Shown here: one piece after another, positions 1-7,421 of the stretch
How positions within the stretch are numbered: position 1 is the stretch's first letter
How the letters are laid out: every line of letters begins with the position of its first letter
Source of the DNA: an uncultured Lachnospiraceae bacterium
GTDB taxonomy: Bacteria > Bacillota > Clostridia > Lachnospirales > Lachnospiraceae
DNA length: 19,873 bases
Direction of reading: 5' to 3'
Assembly (NCBI GenBank): GCA_910578795.1
Contig: CAJTSD010000055.1
Span: 1 to 19,873 of the forward strand
Program-made: the position numbers and the translations under genes
Notes under the pieces: model-generated
Told to the model about the DNA's origin: nothing
The model's input: the letters and a program-made list of their open reading frames with translations, nothing else
The model's database searches: none

Positions 1-559
1 ACTCTGTCTGTATTTTAATTAATGTCTTTGTATCGCCGCATTTATTATCAGGATGGAAAATCTTTAACAGTTCTTTATAACGTTTTCTGAGTGCAAGTTC
101 ACTATCTACCCCTCGGAAAAAGCTTGTCCCATCATAGGCTTCCGATCCGCCTCCGTAAGAATGCATGTTTGATCTACTTCCGTTGCCCGACATCTTCTGC
201 CTTCTGTATTTGCTCCGTTCATGCTCAAAATTCAGCTTTTCACATTCCAAAGCCTTTTTGTCAAGATCAAGCTGGTGATACGCGTCCTCTATGATTTTTA
301 ATTTTTTGGCAATCAATGCCTCATTGTCATTAAAACGTTTTTTAATTGCCTCTTCCCTGATATTCAAGGCATTCTTTTCCCGTTCCAGCTCCTGCTTAAT
401 CCCCATAAGCTCATGATTAAACTCCATAAGCTCGTCCCGCCTTGCCTGTATTCTTACCTGTTCCTGAAACATCCAGGTCTTTAGCTTCCTGACATCATCA
501 GGAGTCTCATCTTCGCCTCTCTTTAGTTCTTCTTCAAACTCCACCATACCAATAACCAT
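1..559 (-). CDS. Coiled-coil protein with C-terminal J-domain-like segment (partial, 3' end off the window)
   Basis: An open frame of 186 codons runs from an ATG at 559 to the left edge with no stop, so the C-terminus is missing. The start has an in-frame TAA just upstream and a GGTGGAAAG-like ribosome binding site; a second ATG four codons in (547) has a poorer site. Residues about 22-120 are charged, rich in Glu, Lys, Arg and Gln with heptad-like Leu/Ile spacing, and are probably a long coiled coil. A Gly/Ser-rich linker follows (about 124-145), then a segment around residues 157-186 with YKELLKIFHPDN, which carries the HPD tripeptide (169-171) of DnaJ J-domains. J-domains stimulate DnaK/Hsp70 ATPase; a C-terminal J-domain behind a coiled coil suggests a specialised co-chaperone or adaptor. 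The client is unknown. The rest of the J-domain cannot be seen, so the domain call is moderate; the gene itself is solid. Confidence 0.75.
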   Translation of the reverse strand, partial: MVIGMVEFEEELKRGEDETPDDVRKLKTWMFQEQVRIQARRDELMEFNHELMGIKQELEREKNALNIREEAIKKRFNDNEALIAKKLKIIEDAYHQLDLDKKALECEKLNFEHERSKYRRQKMSGNGSRSNMHSYGGGSEAYDGTSFFRGVDSELALRKRYKELLKIFHPDNKCGDTKTLIKIQTE

Positions 560-619
560 GCCTTTCTTTCCACCATATTATTTTTGAAATTTGAATTTAT
601 CGCCGTCCAAATCGGTGAA

Positions 620-763
620 TCAACAGCTGCAGTTAAAAAGATTGTAACCGACAATAATAAAAATCGTGATCAGTATCAATCCAATCCACGTATTTCCGAT
701 CACCAGCATAAAGAGCATACCGAAAGCAAAACATAAAACAGAAAAACCGATAAGCCTTTTCAT
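620..763 (-). CDS. Small two-helix membrane protein, 47 residues
   Basis: A 48-codon frame (ATG at 763, TGA at 620) encodes a 47-residue, very hydrophobic peptide starting MKRLIGFSVL. Two hydrophobic stretches (about residues 4-22 and 25-43) are separated by a short Gly-Asn-Thr-Trp turn, so two membrane helices in a hairpin with both ends on the same side are likely. The C-terminus is Cys-Ser-Cys. A GGAG lies 10 bases before the ATG. It sits between gerW and the J-domain gene on the same strand, probably in the same transcript. I recognise no named family, and no function can be inferred beyond membrane insertion. The fitting start, ribosome binding site, hydrophobic composition and operon position make it much more likely real than a chance frame. 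Confidence 0.65.
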   Translation of the reverse strand: MKRLIGFSVLCFAFGMLFMLVIGNTWIGLILITIFIIVGYNLFNCSC

Positions 764-822
764 AACACCATTACTCCGGCATTTCTCTATTTGTTATTTA
801 TTATATGCTCTCTGATTCTGAA

Positions 823-1209
823 TTATTTATTTTCCGGAAAAGCCACATTGATTGCCTCATTATCATCTGGCATATCGTTTTTTGATGTGAAACGATCCAG
901 TAAATCAGGCACCATATCCACAATCTTATTGACTGTATCCTGATTCTTAATATTTACAAGCCGTACCTGTCCGTTTTTAATCACAAGCACTGCGCTTGGT
1001 GACATCTTTCCCGACATTCCGCCCGCTCCACCGTTCTTTTTATCCTGTGATGACGCACCGGCACCCATGCCAAACGTGACATCAACCAACGGAACAATAA
1101 TCGTATCTCCAATCTGCGTAGGCTCCCCTACGACTGTTTTCGAAGACAGAAATGTTTCCATTCCCTGCATCATGGAATTAATCACACCATTAAAATTGTT
1201 TTCAGACAT
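823..1209 (-). CDS. gerW: GerW family sporulation protein (YtfJ-like)
   Basis: This 128-residue protein has the organisation of the GerW/YtfJ family: an N-terminal helix ending in a conserved VVGEPTQIGD-like segment (about 26-35), a strand TIIVPLVDVTFGMG, a glycine-rich region (about 47-66), and a strand SPSAVLVIKNGQVRLV. In Bacillus subtilis this protein is made in the forespore and is needed for normal spore germination through some receptors; that role is family knowledge. The length is close to normal and the ATG at 1209 follows GGAGGTTTCATAGTA. The upstream neighbour is a DUF2953 protein (1251-2222), the same pairing as ytfI-ytfJ in Bacillus, which supports both calls. It implies a lineage with sporulation genes, although GerW-like proteins also occur in species not seen to sporulate. 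Confidence 0.9.
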   Translation of the reverse strand: MSENNFNGVINSMMQGMETFLSSKTVVGEPTQIGDTIIVPLVDVTFGMGAGASSQDKKNGGAGGMSGKMSPSAVLVIKNGQVRLVNIKNQDTVNKIVDMVPDLLDRFTSKNDMPDDNEAINVAFPENK

Positions 1210-1250
1210 TACTATGAAACCTCCAAAATAATTGATTCGTTATGTGTCTA

Positions 1251-2222
1251 TTAAAGATTCAGCTGTTTACGGAGCCGTTTTATATTTTTATCTGTCAGAA
1301 ATAGCCATACAGTCCATAAGAGGATATAAATACGAACCCTCCCTTTGAGGAAAAAGCTGCCTTCCACAATGCTTTCTTCAAATTCAGGGCAAATATCTAT
1401 TCTTCCCATGTGCCACGGATAAATCATTCCCCACACGGCAAGTATATTTCCAAGCACTGCAGGATCTTCAAAGCCTAAATGCAGTTTCACTGAATATTTT
1501 GTTGGACTTATATTTTTCAGAATCCGCAAAAGCTGTTTTTTACATAGTCCGAATGCCTGCTTTGTGCTTTCCCGTTGTAATAATTCCAAGTAATATTTTA
1601 TGTTATCCTTAATCTTCATTATTATAACATATATTTTTTGAAATGTGAACTTAATATTTTCAAAAAATTTAATTAATTTTATAAAAATTTTCTGAATTTT
1701 CTGAAAAAATGTTTCTTTGTCAGTATTTTCATGATCCAATTCATTGACTGGAACTTCATCTGCCGTCTGCCCTGACTCTGCTGGGGAAGATTCCCTGCGG
1801 ATATCAGTCAATGGTTCCTGCTGAGCTGCTGTTTCCCTTTGCGTTTCTGTAATTTCAGCCTTGTTTTGCGCTGTTGTACCCTCTTCGCATACGGAAGCCG
1901 CCTGAAGCTGCGGTTCTTCTTTTTTTCTTTTGCGGAAAGCTTTCTTTTTCCTTTTTTTCAGATTGTCAAAAATCGGAATACAAAACAGTTTTGCTCTGAT
2001 ATGAAATGGCTGTTCATTCTGATACCGAACCGTTACGGAAACAATTCCGATAAGCCAACTCACTTTTCCGAAGATATTTGAATGGCTGTCGGTATAACTG
2101 CCATCTGCCTTGTACCGGACTGGAACAAAAAGCACAAGCAAAACAAGAAATATGATTATTCCAAGTATAACCAAAATTCCAATTCCTATTATCTTCAATA
2201 TGGTTAATATTATCGACACCAT
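1251..2222 (-). CDS. DUF2953 domain-containing membrane protein (YtfI-like)
   Basis: This 323-residue protein begins with a strongly hydrophobic helix (about residues 4-33), then an extracytoplasmic-looking segment VPVRYKADGSY typical of DUF2953 proteins. A lysine/arginine-rich stretch (about 89-105) and a long low-complexity, Glu/Thr/Ser-rich linker (about 105-170) follow. The C-terminal half has a lysine-rich helical part and the folded segment SVKLHLGFEDPAVLGNI with conserved G-F-x-D-P, the family hallmark. A late hydrophobic patch (about 295-312) may touch the membrane. It lies directly upstream of gerW with a 41-bp gap, like ytfI-ytfJ in Bacillus. The family's biochemical role is unknown; a sporulation link is inferred from the neighbour. 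The ATG at 2222 follows AGAGGG. Confidence 0.8.
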   Translation of the reverse strand: MVSIILTILKIIGIGILVILGIIIFLVLLVLFVPVRYKADGSYTDSHSNIFGKVSWLIGIVSVTVRYQNEQPFHIRAKLFCIPIFDNLKKRKKKAFRKRKKEEPQLQAASVCEEGTTAQNKAEITETQRETAAQQEPLTDIRRESSPAESGQTADEVPVNELDHENTDKETFFQKIQKIFIKLIKFFENIKFTFQKIYVIIMKIKDNIKYYLELLQRESTKQAFGLCKKQLLRILKNISPTKYSVKLHLGFEDPAVLGNILAVWGMIYPWHMGRIDICPEFEESIVEGSFFLKGRVRIYILLWTVWLFLTDKNIKRLRKQLNL

Positions 2223-2264
2223 ATAAACCCTCTTATTCCTTCATACTCCGTGAATGGTAAACCT

Positions 2265-2582
2265 TCATCGTTTCTTTTTAAAGAAACTTTTGACATCATA
2301 CCCTCCTGTCATTTCATATACATCTTCCAAGATATCAGTTACCAAGGATACTGCCTGCCCGTAACCTGCGGCAATTCCCACTATGTATGGTATATTCGCT
2401 TTTTTCTTATAGTATTTCTGTTTTAACATACCGCTGTGGTATATTTCAAGCAAATCTTCATTTTTTGCCAGCGATATCACATAAATCATAGGCTGTGGAC
2501 GTCCCGTTCTCAATTTCCACATGATTTTTCTTTGTTTGTCTTTTATGGCGGGACTGATATACAATCTTTTGCAAAAGTGCAT
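2265..2582 (-). CDS. Conserved hypothetical protein, 105 residues
   Basis: The start is placed at the ATG at 2582, nine bases after GGAG; a longer reading from a TTG at 2591 would abut the ribosome binding site and is unlikely. The product is soluble and basic, with a block WKLRTGRPQPMIYVISLA, a helical middle ending LKQKYYKKK, and a segment PYIVGIAAGYGQAVSLVTDILEDVYEMTGGYDVKSFFKKK in which a glycine-rich turn leads into a long helix. I know similar short proteins only as unnamed conserved hypotheticals in Clostridia and will not assign a function. It is the first gene after a good promoter (2634-2662) and so heads the group that continues with the DUF2953 and gerW genes. Confidence 0.7.
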   Translation of the reverse strand: MHFCKRLYISPAIKDKQRKIMWKLRTGRPQPMIYVISLAKNEDLLEIYHSGMLKQKYYKKKANIPYIVGIAAGYGQAVSLVTDILEDVYEMTGGYDVKSFFKKKR

Positions 2583-2633
2583 ATGAATCAACTCCTGTAT
2601 TGCAATTTAGCCTACTAAATAAATGCTGGTTCT

Positions 2634-2662
2634 ATGATAGCACAACCTTTCGGTTTTTACAA
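2634..2662 (-). promoter_or_regulatory. Sigma-A-type promoter for the hypothetical-DUF2953-gerW group
   Basis: On the minus strand a -35 box TTGTAA (2662-2657) is followed, after exactly 17 bases, by a -10 box TATCAT (2639-2634). The predicted start lies near 2627, about 45 bases before the ATG at 2582. It begins four bases after the terminator stem of the preceding gene group. Confidence 0.6.
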
Positions 2663-2665
2663 ATG

Positions 2666-2691
2666 AAAAGAAGGTCAAATGACCTTCTTTT
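2666..2691 (-). terminator. Rho-independent terminator after the Nudix gene
   Basis: A near-perfect stem (AAAAGAAGGTCA with TGACCTTCTTTT, tiny AA centre) sits 22 bases past the Nudix stop codon. Read on the minus strand the stem ends in TTTT followed by CATTTG. Its A/T symmetry means it could also stop transcription from the other side. Confidence 0.75.
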
Positions 2692-2713
2692 GTAATATGT
2701 GTTATTTTCCGCA

Positions 2714-3160
2714 TTATCGCGGCTTTATCCACTGTTTATTTTTCCTAAGATTTAAATATTCCTGGTATGCCTGCTCAAGAATCTGTTTCTCGTTAGAAAA
2801 TTTAAGCAAGTGATAGGCTTCATGGTATTTATAATAGCCAGAGTCAACAAAATATTCTTCGCGTTGGGGCTTTGAGTAGTAATTGTCTGCCATCATCAGA
2901 TACCAGTGAACCTCCTTTTCAACGGTATCCTGCGGTACATTAAAGGAATATTCACTTTTTCCAATATATTTCATCACAGATGCTTTAACACCTGTTTCTT
3001 CAAAAACCTCCCTTAGTGCAGTTTCTACATGTTTCTCCCCGCTTTCCACGGTTCCCTTCGGAAGAACCCAGCCCTCATACCGATTTTTAAAGTTTTTATA
3101 CAGAAGGAGTATTTTTCCTCTGAATATAACCACGCCCCCACAACTAATAGCCTCAATCAT
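2714..3160 (-). CDS. Nudix family hydrolase
   Basis: This 148-residue protein carries a perfect Nudix box, G-x5-E-x7-R-E-V-x-E-E-x-G-V: G36, E42, R50, E51, E54, E55, G57, V58. The glutamates bind the catalytic metal. Nudix enzymes hydrolyse nucleoside diphosphates linked to another group (for example Ap4A, NADH, ADP-ribose, oxidised dNTPs, capped RNA ends). The length and the opening CGGVVIF with WVLPKGT before the box resemble the diadenosine polyphosphate/MutT-like single-domain group; the substrate cannot be decided from sequence. The ATG at 3160 follows AGGAGG. It is the last gene of the CheX-CheY-Nudix group, 27 bp after the receiver gene and just before a terminator. Whether it is functionally linked to the receiver is unknown. 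Confidence 0.9.
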   Translation of the reverse strand: MIEAISCGGVVIFRGKILLLYKNFKNRYEGWVLPKGTVESGEKHVETALREVFEETGVKASVMKYIGKSEYSFNVPQDTVEKEVHWYLMMADNYYSKPQREEYFVDSGYYKYHEAYHLLKFSNEKQILEQAYQEYLNLRKNKQWIKPR

Positions 3161-3187
3161 GGCGTTTCCTCCTAAATGGTGTATGAG

Positions 3188-3544
3188 CTATCGAATACTT
3201 CCCATAATACTGATAATCTGATCCGTTTCAAAAGGTTTTGTAACGAACTCTGATGCGCCAAGCTTAATTGCATCAAGCATCTTACCTTTTTGTCCGGCTG
3301 CTGTTACCATTATGACCTTTGCAGCAGGATCATATTCTTTTATTTTTACAAGCGTTTCAATTCCGTCCATAACGGGCATTGTAATATCAAGCGTCACAAA
3401 GTCAGGATGCAGCTCACAGTATTTATCGTAGCCGTCCTGTCCGTTTTCCGCTTCCGCAATCACCTCATAACCGTTCTTTGTCAAAATATTTTTGAGTATT
3501 GACCTTGAGGTTTTAGAATCATCAATTATCATAACTGTGCTCAT
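3188..3544 (-). CDS. Stand-alone CheY-like response regulator receiver
   Basis: The 118 residues form a single receiver domain with no output domain. The acidic pair D8-D9, phosphoacceptor D53 in TLDITMP, switch threonine T81 and lysine K103 in TKPF are all present, so phosphorylation should work as in CheY. A GGAG lies before the ATG at 3544. The gene is 43 bp after a gene for a CheX-type phosphatase, which in chemotaxis systems removes phosphate from CheY-P; the pair therefore probably forms one circuit. No histidine kinase, CheA, receptor or flagellar gene is in the window, so the kinase and the target are unknown. It could be a true CheY serving a distant chemotaxis cluster or a regulator of another process. 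Confidence 0.93.
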   Translation of the reverse strand: MSTVMIIDDSKTSRSILKNILTKNGYEVIAEAENGQDGYDKYCELHPDFVTLDITMPVMDGIETLVKIKEYDPAAKVIMVTAAGQKGKMLDAIKLGASEFVTKPFETDQIISIMGSIR

Positions 3545-3587
3545 ATTTCAATCTCCTTATACTAAATAATCCTCTATTTTAATTAAT

Positions 3588-4460
3588 TTACTGATATACC
3601 TCAAAAATTGCCCTAAGACTATATCCGTTTGCATGAATTGGAATGACATAAAGCATTTCATTGCTGATAAAAGGTCCCTCCATAGAATACTCAGGAGAAT
3701 TCATATCTACAGACATATTTTCATAGCTCATATTTGTGGCAAAAAGACCGTTGACGCAATTGATAAACTCACCCACGCTGTCAAGCGCGTCTTCTGTAAC
3801 AGTAGAAAAAGTATCTTCTGAAAAATAGTTTGCTATGGCTAACAGACCGTCGTTTGATGCACTTATGTAAAATTTTGCGTGCATATCTCCGATAATCATC
3901 TGACATGCATACTTGTCCAGCTGAATCGAATGTGCCGTATATGCTTTTTCCAAATATACATCTCTGTCAATCATGCGACGAAATGTCTGAACGAGCGTTT
4001 TGGTAAGTTCCTTGAGCTGAGGAGATTTCAACGGAACGAAAATGTTGATACACTGATCCAAATCATCATGTATCAATGCACTGAGCTGGACATCATTTAA
4101 ATCTTTCTTCTGTTGGAATTCATCCATCTCATAATTAAAATTATCATATGATACATATTCATGATCCACGAGCAGCTGTGCAAACTTCATAAAATTATTT
4201 GACTCAAATGCAAGCAGTTCATCAAGCTTATCATCCGTAATCATTCCCTGATTCACAGCCATTTCACCAAAGTGTTCCATCTCTTTGTCAATACTGTTTC
4301 TAAGCTCCAGCACGGCAGTCGGTGTCATCGCTTTTGTGATGACTGCGATAATCTCCAATCCTGCCTTAACTTCCTTTTTGACGGGAAGCAGGGTGTTTAG
4401 CTGATCCATTGTTAGTTTTCCCTTTTCAACAAGGTAGTTTCCAAATAAGCGGTTAAGCAT
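3588..4460 (-). CDS. CheX-type phosphatase with N-terminal MshEN-like repeats
   Basis: The 290-residue protein has two parts. The C-terminal half (about 140-290) fits the CheC/CheX/FliY phosphatase fold: the key helix reads SVGEFINCVNGLFAT, with the E-x-x-N signature E231-N234 followed by N237-G238. In CheX the Glu and Asn position water for dephosphorylation of CheY-P. The N-terminal half contains three loosely similar segments (about 4-24, 62-86, 91-116) of the form F-G-x-x-x-V-x-x-G-x-x-T-x-x-x-L, as in LFGNYLVEKGKLTMDQL and HFGEMAVNQGMITDDKL. This recalls the MshEN/type II ATPase N-terminal repeat, some members of which bind cyclic di-GMP; that resemblance is my own reading and not proven. 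A clear promoter lies about 67 bp upstream and a CheY-like receiver gene follows. CheX is usually about 150 residues, so the extra domain is notable. Confidence 0.8.
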   Translation of the reverse strand: MLNRLFGNYLVEKGKLTMDQLNTLLPVKKEVKAGLEIIAVITKAMTPTAVLELRNSIDKEMEHFGEMAVNQGMITDDKLDELLAFESNNFMKFAQLLVDHEYVSYDNFNYEMDEFQQKKDLNDVQLSALIHDDLDQCINIFVPLKSPQLKELTKTLVQTFRRMIDRDVYLEKAYTAHSIQLDKYACQMIIGDMHAKFYISASNDGLLAIANYFSEDTFSTVTEDALDSVGEFINCVNGLFATNMSYENMSVDMNSPEYSMEGPFISNEMLYVIPIHANGYSLRAIFEVYQ

Positions 4461-4526
4461 ATTTTACGGCTCCCTTCTATTTCATACTCTTTGCAATTTG
4501 ATTTTCACAAATATACACCTAATACT

Positions 4527-4555
4527 ACTATACACCCTTTTACAAAAAATTACAA
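4527..4555 (-). promoter_or_regulatory. Sigma-A-type promoter for the cheX-cheY-nudix group
   Basis: On the minus strand a -35 TTGTAA (4555-4550) and a -10 TATAGT (4532-4527) are separated by exactly 17 bases. The predicted start near 4520 gives a leader of about 60 bases before the ATG at 4460. Confidence 0.65.
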
Positions 4556-4606
4556 AGTTTTATTGAAATTTTTTATGCAAATTTCTATAATCATTCCGAT
4601 ACCATC

Positions 4607-4667
4607 AAGATATTTGTGCAAAGATTCCTTTCAGAAACCGTCTTCTAAGAACATATTGCACAATCTT
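4607..4667 (-). repeat. Long inverted repeat directly after the SEDS-PBP stop codon
   Basis: TTGCACAATCTT at 4656-4667 is complementary to 4607-4621, giving a 12-bp stem with one 3-base bulge around a 34-base loop. The stem starts at the base next to the stop codon of the 917-residue gene. There is no T-run after it on either strand, so it is not an ordinary intrinsic terminator. It may be a 3'-end structure or a protein site. The rest of the gap up to the promoter at 4527-4555 is AT-rich and shows only a weak stem (GAAATTT with AAATTTC). Confidence 0.4.
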
Positions 4668-7421
4668 CTACTCCATTTCTTCATAATAACCGTCCAAAAT
4701 TCTTCTTGCCACAGGGACGGCATACTCTCCGCCTGAGCCTGCTCCCTCCATAATAACCGTTATTTGCAAAGGTCTGTCCGTATCATAGGTAAAACCGGTA
4801 AACCATGCATGGGAGTCTGATTTGGAGTTATATTCTGCAGAACCGGTTTTACCCGCAGCACTGTAGCTGTCGCTCTTCAAACGGGTTCCTGTTCCCTCTG
4901 TCACCACAGCGTGCATAAGCTGCTTTAGGATATCAGCCTCCTCCAAACTAATAAAATTTCCTAACGGCATTGGTTCAAATGACGTGATAATTTCCCTGTT
5001 GGCATTTTCGATATGGTCGATAATATAGGGCTGCATCATCTTTCCGCCGTTCGCAATCATTGCTGTTACCATTGCCAAATGAAGCGGCGTCATCTGCGTT
5101 TGCCCCTGCCCAATCACGGTCTGTATCATATCATTGTCACTGTCTGCAATATTTTCCGAAATACTGCTCTTATTTGAAAGAAATTCAACAGGTAAATTCC
5201 GGTTAAAATAAAGGCTGTCAAGCATATCCTGAAATTTACTTCTGTCAAGTGACAGTCCGATATTCGCAAAAGATGCATTGCAGGATTTTGCAAAAGAAAG
5301 GGAAAAATCCACCTTTCCATGTCTTGTACCATGAAAACAATTAATGATGTTATCTCCGTACTTAAATTGACTGTTACAGTCAAATAAATAATTTTCATAA
5401 TCATATGGATTTTCACGGATGTATTCGAGCGCCGTAAAGATTTTAAACGTAGAGCCTGGCGGATATAGCCCCTGTGTCACCCTGTTTACAAGCACGGAGC
5501 TTTCCTCGTCAGAAATCAAATCTTCCCAAATTTCGTCAATTGTATTCGGATCAAAGTCGGGCTTTGACACCATTGCAAGAATTTTTCCTGTTTCAGGCTC
5601 CGTAATAATTACGGCGCCTTCATACAGTCCGAGCGCATCATATGCAAGCGTCTGAAGTCTTGGATCGAGCGTTGTAACCACTGTATTTCCCATATGTTTT
5701 TCATCGGCCAGATCGTCGGAAAGCTTGTTGTTCAGCGAAACATTGGATGATACAAGATAAATGTTCGCATTCTGCTCCACACCCATTCTGCCGTTTGACG
5801 CATATCCTATGGCATGGGCAAATACTTTGGAATACGGATAGTACCGCTCATCGCTGTCAGTAATCGTCGTTGCAAGCACCTGCCTGTCTGCCGCAAGAAT
5901 ATCACCCCGTATCGTTTTCGCCGCAAGAATTTCCTGACGCTTTGCGTTGTAGGAGTTATTAATCACCTTAGGACTGTCATAGTGCACAAAATGCGTTAAA
6001 TAGATACAGATTGATGCAAACAGTGCAATAAATACACCTGCCGCCGCATTCATATACCGTTTTGGAATATACGGTACAAAGGCATCTTCATCCTCTTCCA
6101 TGTTTTCCCCTTCATATTCAAGCAGCAAATCGTTATTGATATAAAATCCCTGCACTACGGAAAGCATCATAACAGAGGCTAAAACGGAGCTTCCGCCATA
6201 ACTGATTAACGGAAGTGTCACTCCGGTCAGCGGAATAAACTTGGTGTTGCCGCCGATTGTTAAAAAGAGCTGTGAAACATAGATAATCCCAAGTCCATAG
6301 GACGCATATTTGACAAACGGTTCCTGACAGGAATGTGCCACGCGCACAATCTCCAAAAACAGATTGACACAAATCGCTATCAGGCAAATACCAAACAGCA
6401 CACCATATTCTTCGCACACTGCGGAAAAGATAAAATCCTGCTCTACATAGGGTATGGAACCCGGACTTCCCGCATCAATCCCCATTCCGAACCATCCACC
6501 CGTACCAATGCCAAAAAGAGACTGTGCAATTTGGTACCCCGTTGCGTTAATATCATGCCACGGGTCAAGCCATGCCTCTACACGCACACGTACGTGGGAA
6601 AACAGGAAATAAGAGATATAAGACGCAACTGCCCCTCCCGCAAATCCTGCAATGACATAACGGATCTTTCTTGTCACGGCAAATACCATAATCACATAGG
6701 TAATAAAATAAATCAGAGCGCTTCCTAAGTCCTTTGAAGCCACCAATATCAGCACGTGGGCTGCAGCAAGCGCTGCCGATAAAAGGATATGATAAAAATG
6801 CTTTGCCCTTGCCAAAATGCAGGCAATAAAAAGCACATAGATGATTTTCACAAATTCTGAAGGTTGAAAGCTTAAGCCCAAAATGGAAAAAGAAAGCTTA
6901 GAGCCGTTGATTAATCTTCCACGGATTAAAACGGCGCCTAGGATTACAATGCCCACAACCGCAAAAATCAGCTCACAGCGTTGAATCAGCTTAAACTGTT
7001 TCATAAATACCGGAATCATCAAACCAATTACCAGGGAAAATGCCACAATCATAAACTGACGCATTGACCTGGTAAGCGAAAGACGGGTCAATATCACAAA
7101 GCCAATTGATAACAGCATGGCAACGTGATTTAAAATTATCCTGTTTGATTTAGGGTAGATTGCCCGCATGAGCACCAAATAAGCAAATACGGCGAGCATT
7201 TGAAATACGGGAAAAAACAGATAGGTAAAGTCCTGCCTCGATGAGAGCAGGACAAGACTGCTTGTGATATGATTTACAAAAATCATGATAAACTGAAGCA
7301 CAAACAGAAAGCCTTTTCGTGCCCTGTCATCCCACCGTAACGCAATAAAACTCGTTACTGTGTACAGAAAAATATTGATGACTAAGATATATTTTGATAG
7401 TTCTATGATTGCCTTTAACAT
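4668..7421 (-). CDS. SEDS glycosyltransferase (RodA/FtsW) fused to class B penicillin-binding transpeptidase
   Basis: The 917-residue protein joins the two partners of a peptidoglycan synthase. Residues about 1-430 are a multi-pass SEDS protein: LGLSFQPSEFVK (181-192), ASKDLGSALI (228-237), the extracellular WLDP loop with the likely catalytic Asp286, and the SYGGSS signature (407-412). After an acidic cytoplasmic linker (about 434-450) comes another membrane helix (459-477), then a transpeptidase with the three penicillin-binding motifs: S657-T-F-K660 (acyl-enzyme serine), S713-C-N715 and K858-T-G860. The transpeptidase lacks a large dimerisation module and resembles PbpA/PBP2-type enzymes encoded beside rodA. 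SEDS proteins polymerise lipid II and class B PBPs crosslink the chains in elongation, division or sporulation. The ATG at 7421 follows the U32 stop codon directly, with GGAG inside the end of that gene, so translation is probably coupled. Both catalytic sets look intact. Confidence 0.95.
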   Translation of the reverse strand: MLKAIIELSKYILVINIFLYTVTSFIALRWDDRARKGFLFVLQFIMIFVNHITSSLVLLSSRQDFTYLFFPVFQMLAVFAYLVLMRAIYPKSNRIILNHVAMLLSIGFVILTRLSLTRSMRQFMIVAFSLVIGLMIPVFMKQFKLIQRCELIFAVVGIVILGAVLIRGRLINGSKLSFSILGLSFQPSEFVKIIYVLFIACILARAKHFYHILLSAALAAAHVLILVASKDLGSALIYFITYVIMVFAVTRKIRYVIAGFAGGAVASYISYFLFSHVRVRVEAWLDPWHDINATGYQIAQSLFGIGTGGWFGMGIDAGSPGSIPYVEQDFIFSAVCEEYGVLFGICLIAICVNLFLEIVRVAHSCQEPFVKYASYGLGIIYVSQLFLTIGGNTKFIPLTGVTLPLISYGGSSVLASVMMLSVVQGFYINNDLLLEYEGENMEEDEDAFVPYIPKRYMNAAAGVFIALFASICIYLTHFVHYDSPKVINNSYNAKRQEILAAKTIRGDILAADRQVLATTITDSDERYYPYSKVFAHAIGYASNGRMGVEQNANIYLVSSNVSLNNKLSDDLADEKHMGNTVVTTLDPRLQTLAYDALGLYEGAVIITEPETGKILAMVSKPDFDPNTIDEIWEDLISDEESSVLVNRVTQGLYPPGSTFKIFTALEYIRENPYDYENYLFDCNSQFKYGDNIINCFHGTRHGKVDFSLSFAKSCNASFANIGLSLDRSKFQDMLDSLYFNRNLPVEFLSNKSSISENIADSDNDMIQTVIGQGQTQMTPLHLAMVTAMIANGGKMMQPYIIDHIENANREIITSFEPMPLGNFISLEEADILKQLMHAVVTEGTGTRLKSDSYSAAGKTGSAEYNSKSDSHAWFTGFTYDTDRPLQITVIMEGAGSGGEYAVPVARRILDGYYEEME

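Noticed and set aside
91..294. Plus-strand open frame of 67 codons
   Set aside because: It lies opposite the partial coiled-coil/J-domain gene, which has a ribosome binding site and protein-like composition; the plus-strand peptide has neither.
764..822. TATAAT hexamer between gerW and the 47-residue gene
   Set aside because: No -35-like sequence at a suitable distance; AT-rich gap makes a chance -10 likely.
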